Positions 7,541-15,000 of a stretch of DNA of 17,569 nucleotides are shown piece after piece. The position numbers were made by a program, and so were the translations under genes. The first letter of the stretch is position 1, and the number at the start of each line of letters is the position of its first letter. Under the pieces are notes generated by a model. The model saw only the letters and a program-made list of their open reading frames with translations. It was not told the origin of the DNA and did no database searches. This stretch comes from an uncultured Clostridia bacterium (lineage in GTDB: Bacteria; Bacillota; Clostridia; Christensenellales; CAG-138), in the NCBI GenBank assembly GCA_946183765.1, contig CAMHDC010000008.1:1-17569 (forward strand), given 5' to 3'.

Positions 7541-8020
7541 ATGAGAAGAAAAGATAGACAGATCACGGACGAAACCGCCATCCGCGCCATTTTAGACAAA
7601 GCTCAGGTCCTGCACCTCGCCATGATCGACGGGGACCGGCCCTACGTGGTGCCCCTGCACTATGGTTATTCGCTGATCGATGGCCGATTGACTCTGTACC
7701 TCCACAGCGCCAAAGAGGGGCGCAAGCTGGACGTGCTGCAGAAGAACGGCCGGGTGGCCTTCGTGCTGGAAACGGACGTTTCCTCCATCTCCGGCGGCGA
7801 GATCCCCTGCAAGTACGGGGCTGCCTACGCCTCCGTCATGGGGGAGGGGAAAGCGGTGTTTCTCACGGACCCGGCCAAGAAGGCGGCGGGGCTGCAGATC
7901 CTGATGAAGATCCAAACGGGCCGTGAGTTCACCATCACTGAGGCCATGACCGAATCGGTGGCCGTTCTGCGGGTGGACGTGGAGACCTATTCCGCCAAAT
8001 CCCGGCCTTTGACCCGTTGA
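7541..8020 (+). CDS. Pyridoxamine 5'-phosphate oxidase family flavoprotein (Nim-like)
   Basis: A 159-residue protein starting MRRKDRQITD, the typical opening of the small PNPOx-like family that includes 5-nitroimidazole reductases (NimA type). YVVPLHYGYSLIDGRLTLYLHSA (residues 45-67) is the split-barrel FMN-binding core, and GRVAFVLE follows. Members bind FMN as dimers and reduce small molecules; the substrate here is unknown, and whether it gives nitroimidazole resistance cannot be judged. There is no Shine-Dalgarno before the ATG, which sits just after the T run of the tsf terminator, so expression may depend on read-through or a leaderless start. It probably forms a unit with the lipoprotein gene 19 bases downstream. 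Confidence 0.87.
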   Translation: MRRKDRQITDETAIRAILDKAQVLHLAMIDGDRPYVVPLHYGYSLIDGRLTLYLHSAKEGRKLDVLQKNGRVAFVLETDVSSISGGEIPCKYGAAYASVMGEGKAVFLTDPAKKAAGLQILMKIQTGREFTITEAMTESVAVLRVDVETYSAKSRPLTR

Positions 8021-8039
8021 ACGACAGAGGAGCGATCCG

Positions 8040-9062
8040 ATGAAACGGTTGATTCCCATCCTGTTGGCCGTCCTGCTCCTGCTGGGCGTCATCGCTTGCG
8101 GGCAAAAAGAGAATGCAGACCAGGCGCAGTCTGCCGCCGGCGCCGAACCCAAGGCGGAACCGTCCGCCCTGAGGACGGTGGGCGGTTATGATGTGGTGGC
8201 GAACGCAGACCAGCGCAAAGACGAATACCCCTATGTGCTGCAGACGGAGAACTCCGTGTGGTACCTCGCCGCGGCTGACCTGGACTTGATGGGGGAGGAG
8301 GCCTTCTTCGCCGGCCTGGAGGACATCCTCCAATACATGGAGGCTGACATGGCCGACGCCCGCAAAGCCCTGACCGGCCGCATCTGGGCGGAGGTCCCGC
8401 CCATCGAGATCCGCACGGACTTCTGCGGCAAGGCCGGCGCCTCTCAGGACGCGGGGGCCTATTATAACGGCCGCGCCAACTTTATCAAGCTCTTTCACAG
8501 CTGGGATATGGCGAAGTTCGCTCTGCTCCACGAGTATGTGCACTATCTCACCATCCACTGCGCTGAGAAGAAGACCATGTCCGGCTTCTACAACGAAACC
8601 GTGGCAGAGTACGTGTCCAAGATCCTCTGCGAAAACCGCTTGTTCCGCAGCGTCGATCTTTACCATACCGAACAGCCCGAGCTGAAGTCCATGGCGGAAA
8701 TCTGGGGCGATTTTGATGAGGCGAAGTATCGAAAATCCTGCCTGTCCGAGAGCGACGCCTATGCCCAAGGAAAGTATGACGGCATGCCGTTACTGTGCGT
8801 GGGCCAGTTCACCGTCTACCGCTGGCCGAACAAGCGGCTGCCTGACCATGTTTACGAGCTGTCCTACGCCGAAGCCATGTCCCTGGCCCTGTATCTCATG
8901 GAGACCTATGGGGCAGAGAAGTATATGGACAACTGGGATGTCGTCGAGGAAGACAAGCTGGCAGAGCTCTACGGGTATACCGTGGAGGAGCTGCTGACCG
9001 TCTGGAGCCAATGGAACGCTGAACAGTGCGCCAAGTTGGGGATCCGAATGGAGCAGCCGTAA
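8040..9062 (+). CDS. Putative zinc-metalloprotease lipoprotein (HExxH, gluzincin-like)
   Basis: Encodes 340 residues, with AGAGGAG 7 bases before the ATG. A lipoprotein signal peptide ends in GVIAC (Cys20), so the mature protein should be lipid-anchored outside the membrane, followed by a low-complexity Gln/Ala/Glu linker to about residue 45. HEYVH at 164-168 is a zincin active-site motif; 18 residues on comes NETVAE (Glu186), placed like the third zinc ligand in gluzincins such as M1 peptidases (HExxH...NExxS/A). The rest gives no family I can name. Protease activity is inferred from the motif and spacing only. It is downstream of a PNPOx-like gene and ends at a strong terminator. Confidence 0.8.
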   Translation: MKRLIPILLAVLLLLGVIACGQKENADQAQSAAGAEPKAEPSALRTVGGYDVVANADQRKDEYPYVLQTENSVWYLAAADLDLMGEEAFFAGLEDILQYMEADMADARKALTGRIWAEVPPIEIRTDFCGKAGASQDAGAYYNGRANFIKLFHSWDMAKFALLHEYVHYLTIHCAEKKTMSGFYNETVAEYVSKILCENRLFRSVDLYHTEQPELKSMAEIWGDFDEAKYRKSCLSESDAYAQGKYDGMPLLCVGQFTVYRWPNKRLPDHVYELSYAEAMSLALYLMETYGAEKYMDNWDVVEEDKLAELYGYTVEELLTVWSQWNAEQCAKLGIRMEQP

Positions 9063-9086
9063 GCGAAAAGGGAAAATGAACATCGC

Positions 9087-9126
9087 CCCGGGACGCATCG
9101 TTTCGCGTCCCGGGACTTTCTTTTTG
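9087..9126 (+). terminator. Terminator after the metalloprotease gene
   Basis: A perfect 10-base GC-rich stem, CCCGGGACGC (9087-9096) and GCGTCCCGGG (9105-9114), is followed by ACTTTCTTTTTG. Confidence 0.9.
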
Positions 9127-9146
9127 TATAAAACGCCGCGAAGTCG

Positions 9147-9175
9147 TTGCATTATTCACGAAAAAGGGCTATACT
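9147..9175 (+). promoter_or_regulatory. Promoter of the feo genes
   Basis: TTGCAT (9147-9152) and TATACT (9170-9175) are 17 bases apart, 45 bases before the feoB start. I see no clear Fur or DtxR/IdeR palindrome around it, so iron control is not visible. Confidence 0.7.
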
Positions 9176-9220
9176 TGTCAAAAATCAGCCCGGCAAACAG
9201 GGCAGTAACGAGGCAGCGAT

Positions 9221-11566
9221 ATGACATTGGATAAGGTAGCCGTCGGCAAATCCGCCGTGATCCGCACCGTGGGCGGGGAAGGGGCCCTGCGGCAGCATTT
9301 CCTGGACATGGGTATGATCCCCGGGGCGGAGATCACCGTGGTGAAACTGGCCCCCATGGGCGACCCCATGGAGCTTCAGGTCCACGGCTACGAGCTGACT
9401 TTGCGCCTTGGCGACGCCGCCCAAATCGAGATCGAGCCCATCGAGAAGCGCTCCAACCCCCACATCGGCATCTCCACCATCGAAAAGAGCGAGCACCCGG
9501 GCCTGGGCGAGGGCGGCAAGTACCATGCGAAGGGCGACGGCGATCCTCTCCCCGAAGGCGCCACCCTCACCTTCGCTCTCGTCGGCAACCAGAACGCGGG
9601 GAAGACCACCCTCTTCAACCAGCTCACCGGCGCCAACCAGCACGTGGGCAACTTCCCCGGCGTCACCGTGGATCGGAAGGACGGCGTCATCAAGGGTCAC
9701 CCTGAGACGTTGATCACGGACCTCCCCGGTATCTATTCCATGTCCCCCTACAGCAGCGAGGAGATCGTCTCCCGCAGCTTCGTGCTGGACCAGAAGCCCA
9801 CGGCCATCATCAACATCGTAGACGCCACCAACATCGAGCGCAATCTCTATCTCACTGTTCAGCTCCTGGAGATGCATATGCCCATGGTGGTGGCCCTCAA
9901 CATGATGGACGAGATGACTGCCAACGGCGGCTCCGTGGACGTGAACGGCATGGAAAAGCTCCTGGGCGTCCCCGTGGTGCCCATCGCCGCCGCCAAGAAC
10001 CAGGGCGTGGACGAGCTGGTCAAGCACGCCCTGCATATCGCCCGGTATCAGGAGCGCCCCACCCGCCAGGACTTCTGCGACAAGCGGGACCACAACGGGG
10101 CCGTCCACCGCTGCCTCCACGGCGTCATCCATCTTATCGAGGACCATGCCGAGCGGGCGGGTCTCCCCGTGCGCTTCGCCGCCAGCAAGGCGGTGGAGGG
10201 GGACAAGCTGGTCCTGGACAAGCTGGCGCTGGACGGGAACGAGCAGGACATGCTGGAGCATATCATCGTGCAGATGGAAAACGAGTGCGGCATGGATCGC
10301 AGCGCCGCCATGGCCGACATGCGCTTCGATTTCATCGAGAAGGTCTGCGAGGCCACGGTCATCCGTCCCAAAGAGAGCAAGGAGCGGGCCCGCTCCGAGC
10401 GCATCGACCGGGTGCTGACGGGCAAATATACCGCCATCCCCTGCTTCATCGCCATCATGGCCGCCGTGTTCTATCTCACCTTCAACGTGGTGGGCGCTTT
10501 CCTGCAGGATCTGCTGGCCTCGGGCATCGACGCTCTCACCACCCTGGTGGACAATGCCCTGACCGCCGCCGGTGTCAGCCCCACCATCCACAGCCTCATT
10601 ATAAAAGGCATCTTCGAGGGCGTGGGGAGCGTGCTGAGCTTCCTGCCCATCATCGTCACCCTCTTCTTTTTCCTCTCCCTCATGGAGGACAGCGGCTATA
10701 TCGCCCGGGTGGCCTTCTTCATGGACAAGCTCCTTCGCCGTATCGGCCTGTCGGGCCGCAGCATCGTGCCCCTGCTGGTGGGCTTCGGCTGCACGGTCCC
10801 CGCCGTCATGGCCACCCGCACCCTGCCCAGCGAGCGGGATCGGAAGATGACCATCCTGTTGACCCCCTTTATGAGCTGCACCGCCAAGCTCCCCATCTAC
10901 GCTTTCTTCGTCAACGCCTTCTTCCCCGGCAAAGGCGGCTTCATCATGACGGGGCTGTACCTCCTGGGCGTACTTATGGCGGTCCTGATCGCCTATCTCT
11001 ATAAGGGCACCCTCTTCAAGGGCGAGGCGGCTCCCTTCGTCATGGAGCTGCCCAACTACCGGCTGCCCAGTCCCAAGAACGTGATCCGCCTGCTGTGGGA
11101 GAAGGCCAAGGACTTTTTGCAGCGGGCCTTCACCGTGATCCTCATCGCCACGGTGGTGGTCTGGTTCCTTCAGAGCTTCGATCTCAGGCTCAATCCCGTG
11201 GCCGATTCCCAGGGCAGCATCCTCGCCATGCTGGCCGGTCTGCTCGCGCCCCTGTTCCGGCCTCTGGGCCTGGGGGATTGGCGCATCTGCACCTCCTTCA
11301 TCACCGGCTTCCTCGCTAAGGAAAGCGTTGTCTCCACCCTGGGCATCCTTTTTTCCGGCGACGTGGCCGGAGCCCTGACGCCCCTGGCCGCCGGGTGCCT
11401 GCTGGTCTTCTGCCTCCTGTACACCCCCTGCGTGGCCTCCGTGGCCGCCATCCGCCGGGAGCTGGGAGGAAAGTGGGCCGCCGCCGTGGTCCTGTGGCAG
11501 TGCGTCCTCGCCTGGCTCATGGCCCTGCTGCTGCGCCTTATCGGCTTGCTGTTGGGGGTGGCGTAG
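9221..11566 (+). CDS. feoB: Ferrous iron transporter, FeoA-FeoB fusion
   Basis: Encodes 781 residues. Residues 1-75 are a FeoA domain (SH3-like: LRQHFLDMGMIPGAEITVVK), joined by a Gly-rich linker (about 76-115) to FeoB. The FeoB GTPase motifs are intact: GNQNAGKT (G1, 122-129), DLPG (G3, 167-170), NMMD (G4, 227-230). From about residue 405 follows the membrane domain with the two Gate regions, including VGFGCTVPAVMATRT with Cys524, the conserved pore cysteine, and a second Gate containing SFITGFLAKESVVSTLG. FeoB imports Fe2+ across the cytoplasmic membrane with GTP hydrolysis; FeoA is usually a separate protein, but fusions are known in Firmicutes. GAGG lies 7 bases before the ATG. The next gene, the FeoC-like partner, starts one base after the stop. 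Confidence 0.97.
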   Translation: MTLDKVAVGKSAVIRTVGGEGALRQHFLDMGMIPGAEITVVKLAPMGDPMELQVHGYELTLRLGDAAQIEIEPIEKRSNPHIGISTIEKSEHPGLGEGGKYHAKGDGDPLPEGATLTFALVGNQNAGKTTLFNQLTGANQHVGNFPGVTVDRKDGVIKGHPETLITDLPGIYSMSPYSSEEIVSRSFVLDQKPTAIINIVDATNIERNLYLTVQLLEMHMPMVVALNMMDEMTANGGSVDVNGMEKLLGVPVVPIAAAKNQGVDELVKHALHIARYQERPTRQDFCDKRDHNGAVHRCLHGVIHLIEDHAERAGLPVRFAASKAVEGDKLVLDKLALDGNEQDMLEHIIVQMENECGMDRSAAMADMRFDFIEKVCEATVIRPKESKERARSERIDRVLTGKYTAIPCFIAIMAAVFYLTFNVVGAFLQDLLASGIDALTTLVDNALTAAGVSPTIHSLIIKGIFEGVGSVLSFLPIIVTLFFFLSLMEDSGYIARVAFFMDKLLRRIGLSGRSIVPLLVGFGCTVPAVMATRTLPSERDRKMTILLTPFMSCTAKLPIYAFFVNAFFPGKGGFIMTGLYLLGVLMAVLIAYLYKGTLFKGEAAPFVMELPNYRLPSPKNVIRLLWEKAKDFLQRAFTVILIATVVVWFLQSFDLRLNPVADSQGSILAMLAGLLAPLFRPLGLGDWRICTSFITGFLAKESVVSTLGILFSGDVAGALTPLAAGCLLVFCLLYTPCVASVAAIRRELGGKWAAAVVLWQCVLAWLMALLLRLIGLLLGVA

Positions 11567-11567
11567 C

Positions 11568-11720
11568 ATGTGGCTCGATATCCTTCTCGTCCTCCTCGTC
11601 GCCGGGGCCGTCCTCCTGGCCGCCGTCAAGATCCTTCGCGATCGCCGCAAGGGCAAATCCTGTTCCTGCGGCTGCGGCGGCTGCGCCGCCCGCGACCGCT
11701 GCGCCGACCGCCCCCGGTAA
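11568..11720 (+). CDS. FeoB-associated Cys-rich membrane protein
   Basis: A 50-residue protein: one N-terminal membrane helix (about residues 3-23), a basic stop (RDRRKGK), then a Cys-rich tail in which Cys32, Cys34, Cys36, Cys39 and Cys45 follow Gly-rich spacing. This is the small protein often found right after feoB in Firmicutes (FeoB-associated Cys-rich family). It starts one base after feoB stops and so is surely co-translated. The cysteines could bind iron or an Fe-S cluster and support uptake, but that is family-level inference. Confidence 0.88.
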   Translation: MWLDILLVLLVAGAVLLAAVKILRDRRKGKSCSCGCGGCAARDRCADRPR

Positions 11721-11754
11721 CCCCGCTTCTTCCTATATATATTCCGTTTCGTTG

Positions 11755-11799
11755 AAGCCGTACTTCGCCTCTTCACCCGGGGCAGAATACGGCTTTATC
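11755..11799 (+). terminator. Possible terminator of the feo operon
   Basis: AAGCCGTA (11755-11762) pairs with TACGGCTT (11788-11795) across a long 25-base loop, with only a weak T-rich tail (TTTATCCTTG). The first hairpin after the feo genes, but not a textbook terminator. Confidence 0.4.
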
Positions 11800-11883
11800 C
11801 TTGTTCTTGCGGCCCATTCCCAAACGACACAAGATACACCGCATTTCGAATAAATATCATCCATAACAATATTGAAAAACATA

Positions 11884-11913
11884 TGGACATTTTTATAGTA
11901 GGTGTGCTATAAT
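11884..11913 (+). promoter_or_regulatory. Promoter of the large surface-protein gene
   Basis: TGGACA (11884-11889) and a perfect TATAAT (11908-11913) are 18 bases apart, with a TGC extension just before the -10 (extended -10). A second TATAAT at 11981-11986 has no good -35. The rest of the 352-base gap (11721-12072) holds only the possible terminator above, the AT-rich leader, and a small hairpin TGCCAAA (12024-12030) / TTTGGCA (12033-12039). I recognise no riboswitch. Confidence 0.7.
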
Positions 11914-12072
11914 CGCAAATAGATTAATAGGGGATAGTATACCTTTTATTCAAATTGTGTATTGGGACTTGAACGGGGCATATAATCTGCGTTGGGTGCC
12001 GGGCGCGTTGAGATTCATATAGCTGCCAAAGGTTTGGCAAAAAATAGGTAAGGACAAAACGAGGAGGACAAG

Positions 12073-15000
12073 ATGTTTAGGAAACGGTTTATCGCGTTGG
12101 TCATGGCGTTGACCATGTTGTTCACGCTGATGGCGCCCGCCTTCACGTTCGCTCTGGACGACGGGGAAACCCCCGACCAGACGCCCGCAAGCGACGCCGC
12201 AGGAGACACCAACGAGCAGCCCCCTGTCGCCGATCCCAACGAGGGTGGCGACGATACCCATGGCGAGGCTGACCAGGGAGAGGGTAACCTCAACCAGGGT
12301 GGCGACGATCAGCTTCCCAGTGGCACCAACCAGGGCGAAGATGATCCCGCCTCCCAGGTTCCTGTCAACGAGAAACAGGACGCTGAAGATTCTTCAGATA
12401 AGAGTGCAATAAAAGCACCTCGGCCTGTTGATACTGCGCGGATCGTTTATACAGATGGTGAATATGCAGGCTCTGCTGAAGTCTTTTCCAATCTGCCCAC
12501 GGCACTAAATGCTGCTGGAACCAATACATATAAAGATGATAATGGTGATGGACCATTTGGCACTTTAGATACTGTCGTCACGTTGCTTACAAGTACAAGT
12601 CTTAGCGGCTCTGTAACGCTTCATGGCGATATAACTCTCAATTTGAGCGAGAACACGTTAACGTTCAACAATCCGACGATTACCGGCGGAACCTTGATTA
12701 TCACTGGCACCGGTTCTATTCCTGGCTACAATGGCGTTGACAATTTGGTCATCAACAGCGCTTATCACATGGAGGGCAATAACGTCGTCCCTGGCGCTGT
12801 CCGTACGATTACCTTTGATCTAAATGGCGGGAATATTGAGGGAAATTCGACGAACCCAACCCAGAGCGTTGTAAATGGCACAGGTCGGGCGATCAAGCCG
12901 ACCGACCCTGTTCGGGATGGGTATACTTTCACCGGTTGGTTCGATGAAGAAGGATACAATTGGGTTTTTGAAACTATTATTTCCCGCGATCTCACTTTGC
13001 GCGCGGGGTGGAACGTCATCACCTATACCATTACGTATTTGGATGAAGATGGTACCACTCCTGAGACTACGAATACTAAAACATACTACACTGTTGAGGA
13101 TGAAGACTTTACGTTGGAGAATCCTCAGAATAAGGCAGACAAATACTTTGCGGGTTGGAAACTCAATGGCGAAACCGAAGCGCATATGAGTGTTACCATC
13201 GCTAAGGGAAGCTTCGGTAACCGTACCTATACTGCAACTTGGGGCGATGCCGTGGCCCGGGTCAATGGCATTGGCTATGCCACCTTTGCGGAAGCTGCGG
13301 AAGAGGCGGAAGGTACCAATACGATCGAACTGCTTGCAGATATTGGGGGCGAATACGCCCTGAAAGCAGATGAAATCCTCCTCGTCAAGAAAGGCAATTT
13401 CACTCTGACGGTCAAAGCACCCGATGGGTATGTTCTGAATACAACGGATACTGAAGGTATTACTACCTATACCGTTGCGCAGGCAGTCGCTAAGATCGGC
13501 GACACTCTGTACGCAACCGTTGCAGCAGCGCTTGCGGAAGCGGTCAGCGGCGATGTCGTGGAAGTCTTTGCAGGAACGCACGACATCCCGGCGACAGCGG
13601 TCATCCCCGAAAACGTCACGCTGAAGGGCGCGGGTAAGGATCAGACCACGCTGAAGATCACGACGACGAACGGCAGCGGTCTGAAGCTTACGAACCCGAA
13701 CGTCACCATCAGCGACATGACGATCGACGGCAGCAATATCACAAGCGGCGGCTACGAGACGCTTGTGAACGTGAGAGCGGACGGCTGCGTGATCGACAAC
13801 GTCGTGATGACCGGCGGCGGCCGGAGCACGTGGAACAGCTCCATTCTGGTCGAGACGCTGAGCGCAGAGCAGACGTTCACTGTCAAGAATTCCACCATCA
13901 GCGGCTCCTTCCGCGGCGTCCTGCGTGAAAGCTGCAATGCCAATATCGTGATCGAAAACTGCGAGATCGATGCGGTCTATCCGTTCAACATAGATGGCGG
14001 CAATGGAGGCAAGGTTACCGTTAACGACAGCAAGCTGCATGGATGGACGTCTTACAGCGGCGTCGATAAGGTCACGTTCACGAATTGCGTATTCAGCAAA
14101 GGCAATAGCGGCTATGACTGTGTTGCCGCATATGTTGATACGTATTTCGAGGGCTGCACGTTCGACGCAGATTTCGATGTCTATGCACAGACGTCCCCGT
14201 TCACCTTCTATTTTGACGATTGTGAGAAGGCGGGCACGGAACTGACGTTCACCAACTTTACGGAGAACTTCTCCGATTCCGACGTTTGGGTCAAGTGCGA
14301 CACGTACGTAAACGATCATCTGGTCGGTGCGGTCGCAATGATCGGTGAAGGCGGAAAGGGCAACGAGTTCAAGACCGTCCAGGCGGCGGTTGATGCAGCC
14401 CATGAGAAGACCGGCGATGTGACGGTCACGCTCCTTGCGGACGTGACCGAAGTGGTTGTGATCCATCAGAAAGCAGGTCTGAACCTGACGGTCGACGGCG
14501 ACGATAAAACCGTCACGGGTCAGTTCTATATCGATGGCGACGGAAGATATAATGACGCCGACACAATCACTATAAAGAATACGAAGTTTGCCTATGACGC
14601 GGCAACATACGATGACGCGTTCATCAACGTTCCGAGCACAAAGACGGCAGGCAAACCGTATACGACTGGCAAGTACAACTATGCGCACAACGTCACGGTG
14701 AGCAACTGTGAGTTTGCCGGGGAAGGCACGACGACGGTCGCCGTCCGTGTCGCTTCCAATGCAGGCGCGCACAAGGTCACGCTGTCCGGTCTGACCGTGA
14801 CTGGCGGGCACAGCGTTGCGCAGCTCACCGGCGTGAAAGATCTGACGATTACCGGCTGCACCGCGACCGGCGTCAAGAACGGCATCAACATCAGCGGCGG
14901 CGAAGGGACCGCAACCGTTTCGGGCAATACGCTTACCGGTGAGGGCTACACGGTAAGACTCAAGGATAACAGCTCCATGGCAGTTACGCTGACGGACAAC

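Noticed and set aside
9185..11776. A minus-strand frame of 863 codons opposite feoB
   Set aside because: Low-complexity His/Gly/Glu-rich translation typical of the antisense of a GC-rich gene; FeoB on the plus strand has all its motifs.
11914..12060. Possible riboswitch in the leader of the surface-protein gene
   Set aside because: Only one small hairpin (12024-12039); I could not match any known riboswitch core.
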